DNA of 36,826 nucleotides from the NCBI RefSeq assembly GCF_016902295.1, contig NZ_JACJLQ010000034.1, positions 1-36,826 of the forward strand. The letters run 5' to 3'. Shown piece after piece: positions 14,657-24,321 of the stretch (positions within the stretch are counted from its first letter, which is position 1; each line of letters begins with the position of its first letter). The DNA is from Bacteroides caecigallinarum (GTDB lineage: Bacteria; Bacteroidota; Bacteroidia; Bacteroidales; Bacteroidaceae). Position numbers and translations under genes: made by a program. The notes under the pieces were generated by a model, which made no database searches, had not been told where the DNA came from, and saw only the letters and a program-made list of their open reading frames with translations.

Positions 14657-15409
14657 ATGAAATTTCTATTCATTATCTATCAAATTTGTATTTGGTTGCC
14701 TATTTTCCTCGTGACAACCATCATCACGGCTTTGACAACCATGATTGGATGCCATTTGGGCAACGGACATTTCTGGGGATACTACCCGGGGAAAATATGG
14801 TCGCAGATAACTTGTTACACATTACTTCTCCCCATAAAGGTGACAGGTCGTGAAAATATCGACCAAAAACAGTCGTATGTCTTTGTAGCTAACCATCAGG
14901 GAGCATTCGACATTTTCCTAATTTACGGTTTTTTAGGCAGAAACTTCAAATGGATGATGAAGAAAAGCCTGAGGAAGATACCTTTCGTAGGCAAGGCATG
15001 CGAATCGGCAGGATTCATTTTTGTTGACAAATCCGGTCCGAGAAAGATACACGAAACGATAGAGCAGGCATTCCATGTTCTGAAAGACGGGACTTCACTC
15101 GTAGTCTTTCCCGAAGGCGCAAGAACATTTACAGGCCACATGGGAATATTCAGAAAAGGAGCGTTCCAGTTGGCAGACGAACTTCAATTGCCAGTAGTCC
15201 CGCTTACGATAGACGGATCGTTCAATATCCTTCCACGTACAGGTAAAATCCTGTCATGGCATCCGCTGAAACTGACTATCCACAAACCAATATTCCCTAA
15301 ATGCAAGGGTCCTGAAAATATGAAGGAACTCATGGAAGAATCATACAAAGTAATTGAAAGCGCTTTGCCTGATGAATATAAAGGAAAAGTTGACAATCCT
15401 GACCAATAA
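14657..15409 (+). CDS. 1-acyl-glycerol-3-phosphate acyltransferase-like protein (PlsC family)
   Basis: It is expected to acylate lysophosphatidic acid or a related lysolipid at the inner membrane. The catalytic NHQGAFD (NHxxxxD) is at about residues 79-85, and the glycerol-phosphate-binding FPEGART is at about 151-157. A further family block, PVVPLTIDGSFNILPRTG, follows. One or two hydrophobic segments at the N-terminus anchor it. The 250-residue length is normal. It is the last gene of the + strand series and is closed by the strong terminator at 15445-15493. Confidence 0.92.
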   Translation: MKFLFIIYQICIWLPIFLVTTIITALTTMIGCHLGNGHFWGYYPGKIWSQITCYTLLLPIKVTGRENIDQKQSYVFVANHQGAFDIFLIYGFLGRNFKWMMKKSLRKIPFVGKACESAGFIFVDKSGPRKIHETIEQAFHVLKDGTSLVVFPEGARTFTGHMGIFRKGAFQLADELQLPVVPLTIDGSFNILPRTGKILSWHPLKLTIHKPIFPKCKGPENMKELMEESYKVIESALPDEYKGKVDNPDQ

Positions 15410-15444
15410 TGACCAGGATTGAATATCACTAAAAATATAGACAT

Positions 15445-15493
15445 AAAAAAGCTCCGGCATATTGGACAATCACCATTATGCCGGAGCTTTTTT
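15445..15493. terminator. Bidirectional intrinsic terminator between PlsC-like and ThrE-like genes
   Basis: AAAAAAGCTCCGGCAT (15445-15460) pairs perfectly with ATGCCGGAGCTTTTTT (15478-15493) over a 17-base loop. A-run and T-run flank the GC-rich stem, so it works for both convergent genes. Confidence 0.92.
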
Positions 15494-15517
15494 CGATATC
15501 TAATCAATGGCTTTTGA

Positions 15518-16897
15518 TTACCATTCTACGAATTTTCCACGTGCCCTGCGGTCTGCAAGAATTTCTTTCAGGCGTTTGTTCTTTTCCTTAGCGATGAATT
15601 TACGTCCGAAGATATTAGGAATGGCAACTCCCAGGGAGATACACAATATCACCATACCCGAAGTGATACCGCTCTGGATAGCCTTCATCAAGACTGAAAT
15701 CTGCTCAGGTGATTCCACATTCATATTGATGATACCGAAAAGCATACGGTACATAAGAACTCCAGGTATCATAGGAATGACAGAAGGAATAGTCAGTACG
15801 TGGTTTGGACAGTGGAACCAGTGTACAGCCTTCACAGCAATAAGACTCACCAGAACAGAACCAGCAAACGATCCCATCACAAGTCCCATGTCAAGACCTA
15901 TATTGTCTGTACTCGGGCCGAGGTTCACGAAGTTACGTGTACATACAGCTATTATACCACCTATGGCTACCACCCACAACAGGCGGCGAGGAATATTGAA
16001 TATCATGGAGAATCCCATTGCAGAAATGGCTGCCGCTATTGCATATTCAATATAATTATGATGAGGAACCATACTTATTGTTGGGAAGAAATTATCTATA
16101 TGACAAATCTTTACCGCAAAAGCAATACCGAATGCCATGGCAGATACCATCAACAATGTATTGACAGCCCTGACTATACCTACCTGTATATAATTGTCAA
16201 GCATATCATCGACAAAGTTTATCAACGGAACTCCAGGCACAATAAACAATGCACAAGCCAAAAGCGGATGCCATGGTGTTGAAGTCCATGAAGCGGGCAA
16301 TAGAGTTGAAGCCCATGCTATCATAGTAGAGATGAATGCAGCAATAGCAATACCCATATAATGGTTAAGCCCTGATTCGTTGCAGTGCGCACGAACCCTC
16401 ATACCGATGATGGCCGCTATTGAAGCATAGAGAAACGCAACCCAGTCGCAACCGAACTGAATACAGAATCCACCACAGGCAAAACCTGCTCCCACAGCAA
16501 CCTGCCAGGGTGTGTAATTACGCTTACGCTTACGTATTTCTTCCAGTTCAGCCTCGTATTGGTCAAGAGTGTAGTCGTTTTCAATGGCACGCCATGACAG
16601 CTTACTTACTGCAGATATAGCAGTCATGTTTACTCCGTGTCCGTCTATTCTCTGAAACTTAGTGAAAGAATAATCACCGTCACTTACGTTTACCATAAGC
16701 ATGGTAAAGCTGACATTGATGTGAAGTTTATCTTCCGGAATACCCAGGAAAGCGGCAGTACGCTTCATATTTCTTACCACACGGTTGGTATCGGCAAGGC
16801 TCTCAACCAAAAGTTTTCCGGTACGTAAAAGTAAATCTACACGTCGATGAAGCAACAGCTCATCGTGTACTTTTTCTGTCGTCTGAAGATGTTCCAT
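15518..16897 (-). CDS. Threonine/serine exporter family protein (ThrE)
   Basis: The first 200 residues match the conserved cytoplasmic ThrE domain (DUF1212): HDELLLHRRVDLLLRTGKLL, the NRV helix, and HINVSFTMLMV. About ten transmembrane helices follow, including GAGFACGGFCIQFG and the C-terminal DUF3815-like half (FAGSVLVSLIAVKAVHW; IPSVIPMIPGVLMYR). It fuses both halves that other bacteria encode as two proteins, and should export threonine, serine or similar small molecules. I choose ATG 16897 (MEHLQTTEK, 459 aa) because the TTG at 16924 overlaps the -7 box. It is transcribed alone. Confidence 0.88.
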   Translation of the reverse strand: MEHLQTTEKVHDELLLHRRVDLLLRTGKLLVESLADTNRVVRNMKRTAAFLGIPEDKLHINVSFTMLMVNVSDGDYSFTKFQRIDGHGVNMTAISAVSKLSWRAIENDYTLDQYEAELEEIRKRKRNYTPWQVAVGAGFACGGFCIQFGCDWVAFLYASIAAIIGMRVRAHCNESGLNHYMGIAIAAFISTMIAWASTLLPASWTSTPWHPLLACALFIVPGVPLINFVDDMLDNYIQVGIVRAVNTLLMVSAMAFGIAFAVKICHIDNFFPTISMVPHHNYIEYAIAAAISAMGFSMIFNIPRRLLWVVAIGGIIAVCTRNFVNLGPSTDNIGLDMGLVMGSFAGSVLVSLIAVKAVHWFHCPNHVLTIPSVIPMIPGVLMYRMLFGIINMNVESPEQISVLMKAIQSGITSGMVILCISLGVAIPNIFGRKFIAKEKNKRLKEILADRRARGKFVEW

Positions 16898-16921
16898 ATA
16901 GTCAAGTTTTGTTTTCGGCTG

Positions 16922-16929
16922 CAAAGGTA
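16922..16929 (-). promoter_or_regulatory. -7 box (TACCTTTG) of the ThrE-like gene
   Basis: Minus-strand TACCTTTG lies 24 bases before ATG 16897 and overlaps the alternative TTG start, which decides the start codon. No -33 TTTG is visible. Confidence 0.55.
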
Positions 16930-16951
16930 TTAATTATTCCTATTTTATGTG

Positions 16952-16959
16952 TATATTTG
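16952..16959 (+). promoter_or_regulatory. Candidate -7 box (TATATTTG) for the efflux operon
   Basis: TATATTTG lies 220 bases before ATG 17180. If used, the leader would be about 215 nt and would contain all the palindromes at 17002-17139. A nearer unrecognised promoter is possible. Confidence 0.35.
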
Positions 16960-17001
16960 CAGTGTAATATTATGCAAAAAAGTAATCATATTTTTATTTT
17001 A

Positions 17002-17049
17002 TGGTAATTACCACATTTAAATTCCACAATATTGTGGAGAAAATCCACA
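17002..17049. promoter_or_regulatory. Palindrome cluster in the efflux-operon leader
   Basis: TGGTAATTACCA (17002-17013) and TCCACAATATTGTGGA (17023-17038) are perfect palindromes. A further TCCACA at 17044-17049 can pair with TGTGGA (17033-17038) over a GAAAA loop. As DNA these could be repressor operators; as RNA they give two mutually exclusive 6-bp hairpins. CAGGCCTG (17065-17072), TATAAT/ATTATA (17091-17107) and AGCAATTGCT (17130-17139) follow in the same leader. Confidence 0.45.
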
Positions 17050-17179
17050 CCTTCCATAATGAGTCAGGCCTGCACCATCATGTAAACCTCTATAATACAA
17101 CATTATAAATATTTTCATTATTATGGCATAGCAATTGCTTGTAAATTCACGGCATCTAAAAATATTAACACTTAAGTAT

Positions 17180-18391
17180 ATGAAACGATTTTTGACTAAA
17201 AAAGACTTGAAGTTCAAGAAAAAACAAACTGTTTACGCATGCGTCTGCATTATCCTTGTAATCGGTCTCTACTTTATTTTCAGGAAAAAGGAAGTTCCGG
17301 TTATTGAAAGGCCAATAGTATGTGTGAAACCAGCAAAACAGGAAAATGTAGAAATATACGGCGACTATGTAGGACGCATCCGTGCCCAGCTTTTTGTTGA
17401 GGTGAGAGCCAGGGTGGAAGGCTTTCTTGAAAGAATGCACTTCGAAGAAGGTAGCTATGTTAAAAAAGACCAAGTCTTATTTGTCATCAATCAGGACCAA
17501 TATCGCGCTAAGGCTGATAAAGCGCGTGCCCAACTGAAAAAAGACGAAGCGACTGCCCTGAAAGCCAAACGTGACCTTGACCGTATCCGTCCATTATACG
17601 AGCAGAATGCAGCCAGCCAGCTTGATTTGGACAATGCCATTGCAGCATACGAAACGGCAGAAGCCAGTGTAGGTATGAGTAAGGCCGATCTGGAACAGGC
17701 CGAACAAGAGCTGAGCTACACCATCGTACGTTCCCCTATATCAGGACATATCAGTGAAAGACTTGTTGACCCGGGAACTCTGGTCGGCACAGGAGGAAAA
17801 TCGCTGCTTGCTACTATTGTAAAGAGCGACACCGTGAACGTGGATTTCAGCATGACTGCCCTTGACTATCTGAAGAGCAAGGAGAGAAATGTCACTTTCG
17901 GCCAGAAGGATACTACAAGAACATGGAAACAGACTGTCACCATCACTCTGCCTGACAATACCGTGTACGAACATCAGGGACTTGTAGATTTCGCGGCTCC
18001 ACAGGTAAATCCTAAGACCGGTACATTCCAGGTAAGAGCTGAATTGCCAAATCCGGAACATGTTCTTCTTCCCGGACAGTTTACGAGTGTAAAAGTTCTT
18101 CTCGACGTAAGGGAAAATGCAACAGTAATCCCTAAGAAATCACTTATCATAGAAAAAGGCGGATCATATGTTTTCGTTATGCGACGCGACTCTGTAGCCG
18201 AAAGGCGTTTCATAGAAATCGGTCCTGAATTCAAGAACGATGTTGTAGTGGAAAGAGGTCTGGCACCGGGTGAGCTGATTGTAACAGAAGGTTACCACAA
18301 GCTTACTCCTGGAGTGAAAGTACAGGTTGCGCCTGAAGTAAGCCAGGAGGAAAACAAGGCTGACAACGACAGCAACACAACAAACAAGTGA
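17180..18391 (+). CDS. RND efflux periplasmic adaptor (membrane fusion protein)
   Basis: It joins the inner-membrane pump to the outer-membrane channel. The product (403 aa from ATG 17180) has an N-terminal membrane anchor (TVYACVCIILVIGLYFIF), no lipobox, then the adaptor domains: IYGDYVGRIRAQLFVEVRARVEGFL (lipoyl half), a coiled-coil hairpin rich in K/E/A/R, IVRSPISGHISERLVDPGTLV (second lipoyl half), and beta-barrel segments ending VIPKKSLII. It is the first gene of an adaptor-pump-channel operon; the pump gene follows after 37 bases. A palindrome-rich leader precedes it. Confidence 0.94.
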   Translation: MKRFLTKKDLKFKKKQTVYACVCIILVIGLYFIFRKKEVPVIERPIVCVKPAKQENVEIYGDYVGRIRAQLFVEVRARVEGFLERMHFEEGSYVKKDQVLFVINQDQYRAKADKARAQLKKDEATALKAKRDLDRIRPLYEQNAASQLDLDNAIAAYETAEASVGMSKADLEQAEQELSYTIVRSPISGHISERLVDPGTLVGTGGKSLLATIVKSDTVNVDFSMTALDYLKSKERNVTFGQKDTTRTWKQTVTITLPDNTVYEHQGLVDFAAPQVNPKTGTFQVRAELPNPEHVLLPGQFTSVKVLLDVRENATVIPKKSLIIEKGGSYVFVMRRDSVAERRFIEIGPEFKNDVVVERGLAPGELIVTEGYHKLTPGVKVQVAPEVSQEENKADNDSNTTNK

Positions 18392-18428
18392 AATTAACAC
18401 AGAGGAACACTAACCAAGTTACACGTTT

Positions 18429-21400
18429 ATGAAAGTAAGTTTCTTTATAGACAGACCGGTATTCTCGGCTGTCATCTCAATACTTATTGTCATAGTAGGT
18501 ATCATCGGACTGACGATGCTTCCTATTGACCAATACCCACAGATTACTCCTCCTGTGGTGAAAATCAGCGCATCATATCCGGGTGCGAGTGCCGTAACCG
18601 TTTCGCAGGCGGTTGCCACACCTATCGAGCAGGAGCTCAACGGTACTCCTGGTATGCTGTATATGGAATCAAACAGCTCGAACACTGGAAGTTTCTCGGC
18701 TACGGTAACTTTTGATATTTCTGCCGACCCTGATATGGCATCTGTGGAAATACAGAACCGCGTGAAACTGGCAGAATCAAGACTTCCTGCAGAAGTAGTC
18801 CAAAACGGTATCGAGGTGGAAAAACAGGCTGCCAGCCAGCTCATGACCCTTACATTAGTATCGGACGACCCTAAATTTGATGAAATCTATCTTAGTAACT
18901 TTGCTACACTATACGTTCTCGACCTTCTGCGCCGTATCCCTGGTGTGGGTCGCGTATCGAACATCGGTAGCCGTTATTACGCAATGCAGATTTGGGTTGA
19001 CCCTGCCAAGCTTGCCAATTACGGACTGACAGTGAAGGATTTGCAGAGCGCATTGAAAGACCAGAACCGTGAGTCGGCAGCCGGAGTATTGGGACAGCAA
19101 CCTATGTCGGACGGAATAGATATTACCATACCAATCACAGCCCAGGGACGTCTTTCATCGGCTTCACAATTTGAAGAAATAGTGCTTAGAGCAAATCCTG
19201 ACGGTTCACTTATCAGAATGAAGGATGTGGCAAGAGTTTCTCTTGAAGCATCATCATACAGTACCGAAAGTGGTATCAACGGTGGTAACGCAGCAGTGCT
19301 TGGTATATACATGCTTCCGGGAGCCAACGCGATGGAAGTGGCACAAAGAGTGAAAGATACAATGGAGGAAATCAGCCAGACATTCCCCGAAGGTCTGGAA
19401 TACAATTTCCCGTTCGATATGACAAACTACATTTCACAGTCCATCCATGAGGTGTATAAGACATTGTTCGAGGCCTTGTTCCTCGTAATTGTGGTGGTGT
19501 TCCTTTCACTTCAGAGCTGGAGAGCAACGCTCATTCCAGTCGTAGCAGTGCCAATCTCGCTTATAGGAACATTCGGTTTCATGCTGATATTCGGGTTCTC
19601 GCTCAATATGCTTACACTGCTCGGACTTGTTCTTGCCATCGGTATTGTGGTGGACGATGCCATTGTGGTGGTGGAAAATGTGGAGCGAATAATGGAAGAA
19701 GAAAAACTGAGCCCGTATGAAGCTACCAAGAAAGCGATGGATGGGCTGGCAGGAGCTGTTATCGCGACTTCACTCGTGCTTGCCGCAGTGTTTGTACCCG
19801 TAAGTTTCCTTTCGGGAATTACGGGACAGTTATACAGACAGTTTACTGTTACTATTGTAGTGTCTGTACTTCTTTCAACAGTAGTTGCCTTGACACTAAG
19901 CCCTGTGATGTGTTCGCTCATACTAAAACCGACAGATCCCAACAAGCCTAAAAACAGAGTATTCAACTGGATAAACAAATGGCTCGGTATAGGGAACAAT
20001 AAGTACGTGAAATATATTAACAGTGTCATAAAGCATCCTCGCAGGGTTATGGCAGGATTTGGTATGGTTCTCATATTTATATATGTGTTCCACAGACTGG
20101 TTCCTACCAGCTTCCTTCCTGTAGAAGACCAGGGATATTTCACTGTAGAGCTTGAATTGCCCGAAACAGCTACACTTGAACGTACACGAAATGTAACTGA
20201 AAGAGCTATTGACTTTATAATGAAAGATCCTGCTGTGGAATATGTCCAGAACGTAACCGGAACCAGTCCGCGAGTTGGTACCAGTCAGGCAAGAAGCCAG
20301 CTGACTGTAATCCTGAAAGAATGGAAAGAACGTGACAATACAACCATCGACGATGTGATGGACCGTGTACGCAAGGAACTTGAAACATATCCTGAAAGCA
20401 AGGTTTACCTTTCTACCCCACCTGTAATCCCGGGACTTGGTACTGCCGGAGGTTTCGAGATGCAACTTGAAGCCAGAGGTGAAGCGACATACGACGACCT
20501 TGTACGTGCTACCGACACTTTAATGCACTATGCATCAATGCATAAGGAGATTACAGGTCTGTCATCATCATTACAGGCTGAAATACCTCAACTGTATTTT
20601 GATGTGGACCGCGATAAGGTAAAGTTATCAGGAGTACCGATGTCTGACGTCTTCTCTACAATGAAAACTTACACAGGTTCGGTTTATGTGAACGACTTCA
20701 ACATGTTCAACCGTATATATCGTGTTTATATCCAGGCCGAAGCTCCATACCGCCAGCAGCGTGAAAACATCGGACTTTTCTTTGTTAAAGGTTCGTCAGG
20801 CGACATGATTCCGCTTACTGCACTTGGAACAACAGATTATACAACAGGCCCTGGTAGCATCAAGCGATTCAACATGTTCAATACTTCTGTGATACGAGGA
20901 ACTACAGCCAATGGTGCCAGTTCAGGACAGGTTATGGAAATATTGGAACAGATTGCAAGAGACAAACTGCCTGACAATATCGGAGTGGAATGGAGTGGTT
21001 TGTCATATCAGGAAAAACAGGCAGGTGGCCAGACTGGTATTATACTGTCATTGGTATTCCTGTTCGTATTTCTCTTCCTTGCGGCACTCTATGAAAGCTG
21101 GACAGTGCCAATAGCGGTACTTATCTCACTTCCGGTGGCAGTGCTTGGAGCATACACAGGAATAACACTATGTGGACTTGAAAATGATACATATTTCCAG
21201 ATTGGTCTGGTAATGCTTATCGGTCTTGCGGCTAAGAATGCCATACTTATCGTTGAATTTGCCAAAGACGAGGTGGACAAAGGAAGAGATGTAATAGAAT
21301 CGGCGATACATGCCGCACAATTACGTTTCCGTCCTATCCTGATGACTTCATTGGCATTCATCCTCGGTATGCTCCCTATGGTATTGGCAACAGGTCCGGG

Positions 21401-21554
21401 TTCTGCCAGCCGTCAGGCAATCGGTACCGGAGTATTCTTCGGAATGATTATAGCCGTTACAGTCGGAATAGTCCTTGTACCGTTCTTCTTCGTAATGATT
21501 TACAAGGCTACCGGTAAAATGAAACAGAAACGTATCAATCTAAAGAAAGCATAA
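18429..21554 (+). CDS. RND multidrug efflux pump, HAE1 (AcrB/MexB) family
   Basis: This proton-driven inner-membrane transporter of 1041 residues has the normal AcrB length. It opens MKVSFFIDRPVFSAVISI and MLPIDQYPQITPPVV, as HAE1 pumps do. The proton relay aspartates are in GIVVDDAIVVVENVER (transmembrane helix 4), and the matching helix 10 has the lysine in GLAAKNAILIVEFAKD. Two large periplasmic loops separate the helix groups. Substrates are probably drugs, bile salts or detergents, as for related pumps (family knowledge). It is intact, and only 3 bases separate it from the channel gene. No TetR or AcrR gene is adjacent. Confidence 0.96.
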   Translation: MKVSFFIDRPVFSAVISILIVIVGIIGLTMLPIDQYPQITPPVVKISASYPGASAVTVSQAVATPIEQELNGTPGMLYMESNSSNTGSFSATVTFDISADPDMASVEIQNRVKLAESRLPAEVVQNGIEVEKQAASQLMTLTLVSDDPKFDEIYLSNFATLYVLDLLRRIPGVGRVSNIGSRYYAMQIWVDPAKLANYGLTVKDLQSALKDQNRESAAGVLGQQPMSDGIDITIPITAQGRLSSASQFEEIVLRANPDGSLIRMKDVARVSLEASSYSTESGINGGNAAVLGIYMLPGANAMEVAQRVKDTMEEISQTFPEGLEYNFPFDMTNYISQSIHEVYKTLFEALFLVIVVVFLSLQSWRATLIPVVAVPISLIGTFGFMLIFGFSLNMLTLLGLVLAIGIVVDDAIVVVENVERIMEEEKLSPYEATKKAMDGLAGAVIATSLVLAAVFVPVSFLSGITGQLYRQFTVTIVVSVLLSTVVALTLSPVMCSLILKPTDPNKPKNRVFNWINKWLGIGNNKYVKYINSVIKHPRRVMAGFGMVLIFIYVFHRLVPTSFLPVEDQGYFTVELELPETATLERTRNVTERAIDFIMKDPAVEYVQNVTGTSPRVGTSQARSQLTVILKEWKERDNTTIDDVMDRVRKELETYPESKVYLSTPPVIPGLGTAGGFEMQLEARGEATYDDLVRATDTLMHYASMHKEITGLSSSLQAEIPQLYFDVDRDKVKLSGVPMSDVFSTMKTYTGSVYVNDFNMFNRIYRVYIQAEAPYRQQRENIGLFFVKGSSGDMIPLTALGTTDYTTGPGSIKRFNMFNTSVIRGTTANGASSGQVMEILEQIARDKLPDNIGVEWSGLSYQEKQAGGQTGIILSLVFLFVFLFLAALYESWTVPIAVLISLPVAVLGAYTGITLCGLENDTYFQIGLVMLIGLAAKNAILIVEFAKDEVDKGRDVIESAIHAAQLRFRPILMTSLAFILGMLPMVLATGPGSASRQAIGTGVFFGMIIAVTVGIVLVPFFFVMIYKATGKMKQKRINLKKA

Positions 21555-21557
21555 CCT

Positions 21558-22952
21558 ATGAAACATATAGCATCTATATTCAGACTTACAATCATAGCGC
21601 TTGCGGCTTCCACATTAGGCAGTTGCCAGTTAGGGAAGCACTATACGCGCCCCCAGATGGCAATGCCTGAAGTGCTCGACAGCATGAGCATGGACAGTAC
21701 TTCGATGGGTGACTTCCCATGGGAAGAGCTTTACACCGACACTACCCTGCAGGCATTGATAAGAAAGACTCTGGAATACAACAAAGATATGCTCATAGCC
21801 GGCGCACGGGTAAAAGAGCTGGCTGCAATGAAGCGTATAGACTGGGCAAACATGTTTCCGTCCATAACAAACAGAATTTACGCTGAGGACGAGACGGAAA
21901 ACTATGGTGGAAACAATCCTAAACCTGATGACCAGTTCGACTTTAAGTTAGGAGTGACATGGGAACTGGACTTGTGGGGAAACCTGCGGTGGGCACGCGA
22001 CAAGAGTATGGCAGAATTTATGGGCTCTATCGAAAACCAGCGCGCACTGAAAATGAGTCTCATTGCCCAGATGGCACAGTCATACTTCGAGCTTGTGGCA
22101 TTGGACAACGAACTGGCAATTGTACGCAAGACCGTTGACGCGCGACGCGAAAGTCTGTATCTTGCCAGAATAAGATATGAAGGTGGTTTGACAAACGAGA
22201 CAGCGTTCCGACAGGCCCAGGTGGAATTGGCGAGAACAGCTACTCTTGTTCCTGACCTTGAAAAGAAGATATCAATCAAAGAAAACGAGATTGCTTTCCT
22301 GACAGGTGAATATCCTCATCACATAAACCGTTCGGTGTTGCCTGAGGATGTATTATTGCCGGCTACCCTACCTGTAGGTTTACCGTCAAGCCTTCTCGAA
22401 AGACGTCCTGACGTACGCAAGGCTGAGCAGTCTCTCATAGCGGCGAATGCAGCCGTAGGGATGGCATTCACCAATATGTTTCCACGTCTGACTCTGACAG
22501 CAACGTATGGAGCCGAGAGTGAAGAACTGAAAGATATATTCAAGTCTCCGCATCACCTTATAACAGGTTCGCTCATTACCCCGATATTCAATTTCGGAAA
22601 GAACCGTGCTGCGCTTAAGGCAAAAAAAGCTGCTTACGAGCAGGCTACTTACGCATACGAAAAGGCTGTCCTGAACGCTTTCAAAGATGCAAGAAACGCT
22701 ATCGTGGAATTCAACAAGACACGCGACATATATGAAACCAGATTGAGATTGGAGCAGGCATCGAAAAGTGCTCTTGACCTTGCCGAGCTGCAATATATAA
22801 ACGGGGTTATCGGATATATCGACCTGCTGGACGCACAGCGTGGTTATCTGGATGCACAGATTGGATTGAGCAATGCCATACGCGACAAGCAGATTACTCT
22901 TGTAAACCTCTACAAGGCTCTTGGCGGCGGATGGTCGCAGGAAACAAAATAA
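21558..22952 (+). CDS. Outer-membrane efflux channel lipoprotein (TolC/NodT family)
   Basis: The outer-membrane component of the tripartite pump has 464 residues. A lipoprotein signal peptide ends LGSCQ (Cys23). Two OEP repeats are visible: VTWELDLWGNLRWARDKS in the first and FNFGKNRAALKAKKAAYEQA in the second, with the conserved LERRPDVRKAEQSLIAANAAVGMA between them. The end, YIDLLDAQRGYLDAQIGLSN and LYKALGGGW, is typical of the NodT/OprM group. It closes the operon, and a long hairpin lies 16 bases downstream. Confidence 0.95.
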   Translation: MKHIASIFRLTIIALAASTLGSCQLGKHYTRPQMAMPEVLDSMSMDSTSMGDFPWEELYTDTTLQALIRKTLEYNKDMLIAGARVKELAAMKRIDWANMFPSITNRIYAEDETENYGGNNPKPDDQFDFKLGVTWELDLWGNLRWARDKSMAEFMGSIENQRALKMSLIAQMAQSYFELVALDNELAIVRKTVDARRESLYLARIRYEGGLTNETAFRQAQVELARTATLVPDLEKKISIKENEIAFLTGEYPHHINRSVLPEDVLLPATLPVGLPSSLLERRPDVRKAEQSLIAANAAVGMAFTNMFPRLTLTATYGAESEELKDIFKSPHHLITGSLITPIFNFGKNRAALKAKKAAYEQATYAYEKAVLNAFKDARNAIVEFNKTRDIYETRLRLEQASKSALDLAELQYINGVIGYIDLLDAQRGYLDAQIGLSNAIRDKQITLVNLYKALGGGWSQETK

Positions 22953-22968
22953 AGACATAATTTACAAT

Positions 22969-23050
22969 CCGTTTAGAAACTGTTTAGGCAGTGTTTGATT
23001 TTCGTTTGGTTAAACGGAAATCAAACACTGCCTAAATGTTTTCTAAACGG
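22969..23050. terminator. 82-nt long hairpin between convergent efflux and hydrolase genes
   Basis: Arms of 33 bases (22969-23001 and 23018-23050) match at 30 positions; the only mismatches are three adjacent bases. The 16-base loop contains its own CGTTT/AAACG stem. It ends 13 bases before the hydrolase stop codon on the other strand. It probably terminates or protects both transcripts, but it has no clear U-run. Its length also suggests a small inverted-repeat element. Confidence 0.6.
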
Positions 23051-23063
23051 GATATTAATGCTG

Positions 23064-24314
23064 TCAATTCATTCCGAGCATAGGACCGACCAGTTCCCAC
23101 AATCCCATATAGCGTAACATAAATTCTATACCGCCCAACACATGACCCGGCATTGACAAGTCTGTAAGAGTGGACGAGCTCCATACTTTATGAGCGTTCA
23201 CGGCATTGGAATATGGAACGAAATCATCCAGTGGCGAATGATACATATATATTGGAGCTTCCGGCTGGACAGATGTATTGACTAATGAATTCTTACGTAG
23301 CGCATCAATAACGGCTATCACATCGGCATTCCCATTGAATGTAGGCGTATCAAAGAAATCAGGATGTATCACTTGCGTGATATCTGTACCCAGTGCCTCG
23401 TGCCATTCAGAAAGCGGTCTTGTGGAGAACATCTTGTTCAAGCCTTTTTCAATTACTATCGGAGCATAGAGATTTTCATCACTGACCTGCAAGTTTTCTC
23501 CATATACCATACCACGAATCAGATATGGTAAATATCCTGTACGCGCATAAGGTAACGGATTATCCTTATATGATAGAAAAGTCTGGAGAATACTTTCCAG
23601 ATCATAAGGACCACCACCCGCATATACAGCCCTTACACTTCCTGCCTGACCTCTCCTTTGAAGTTCAAACAAGGTTGCCATTGAAGCCTGCCCTCCTTGC
23701 GAGTATCCCACCAGTTCAATATCATCGTCTGTTTCAGTCACCAATTTCTGCTTCAGGTATTCTCTTGCAGCCCCAATCATATCAGCACATGCGGTACCGG
23801 TCAGTCGGTTATGCTGGTACGGATGCTGGCGGTCTGGAGTCTGGCTTGAGCCATATCCCAGATAGTCAGCCATAACGATAATGTGTCCGCTTATAACAGG
23901 TAACATCTCGTAATAGAAAAGCTGCCTCGAAGGTGCTTCTTCAATATCGAGTGTCCCGTGCTGAATACTTACCAGATGGTCGTAGGATGATGTTCCGCTT
24001 GGCATGGCAATAACCCCTGATGCGATAACAGGATTACCGTCCACCCCGGTTGTAGTATATTCAATAGCGGCAACATCAACGTCACGCATCAACATGGAAA
24101 CAAAATCTGCAGATAAGTTTATACCCTGACCTGCCACATAGTCCACCACCATAGCTGCAAGTCCATCCTTATTGAAGCTGGTTTCCTTAATAACATTTGT
24201 AAGATATACATTCTCTGTAGAAGGCTCATCCACAAGAGGTTCATCATTGTTACAGGCTACAAGAAAAAGCAGCATCAATAACGTCAACAGTTTGCTCGTA
24301 AAATGCTTATTCAT
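23064..24314 (-). CDS. Secreted alpha/beta-hydrolase lipoprotein (lipase/esterase-like)
   Basis: The 416-residue product has a lipobox ending LFLVAC (Cys21), so it is exported and lipid-anchored. The catalytic triad is visible: nucleophile Ser205 in GYSQGG, an acid in SPLDDFVP (Asp363 or Asp364), and His391 in PGHVLGG. The middle (IVMADYLGYGSSQTPDRQHPY) resembles secretory lipases and bacterial carboxylesterases. The substrate is unknown. It lies 103 bases after the TonB-dependent receptor gene on the same strand, with an elaborate fold between them, so it may process a ligand of that receptor (inference). Confidence 0.85.
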   Translation of the reverse strand: MNKHFTSKLLTLLMLLFLVACNNDEPLVDEPSTENVYLTNVIKETSFNKDGLAAMVVDYVAGQGINLSADFVSMLMRDVDVAAIEYTTTGVDGNPVIASGVIAMPSGTSSYDHLVSIQHGTLDIEEAPSRQLFYYEMLPVISGHIIVMADYLGYGSSQTPDRQHPYQHNRLTGTACADMIGAAREYLKQKLVTETDDDIELVGYSQGGQASMATLFELQRRGQAGSVRAVYAGGGPYDLESILQTFLSYKDNPLPYARTGYLPYLIRGMVYGENLQVSDENLYAPIVIEKGLNKMFSTRPLSEWHEALGTDITQVIHPDFFDTPTFNGNADVIAVIDALRKNSLVNTSVQPEAPIYMYHSPLDDFVPYSNAVNAHKVWSSSTLTDLSMPGHVLGGIEFMLRYMGLWELVGPMLGMN

Positions 24315-24321
24315 TCTTCTA

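Noticed and set aside
15507..16055. 182-codon open frame on the + strand
   Set aside because: Antisense to the ThrE-like gene, starting beyond a strong terminator and without a promoter box.
19511..20143. 210-codon open frame on the minus strand
   Set aside because: Antisense shadow of the RND pump gene; low-complexity serine/threonine-rich product.
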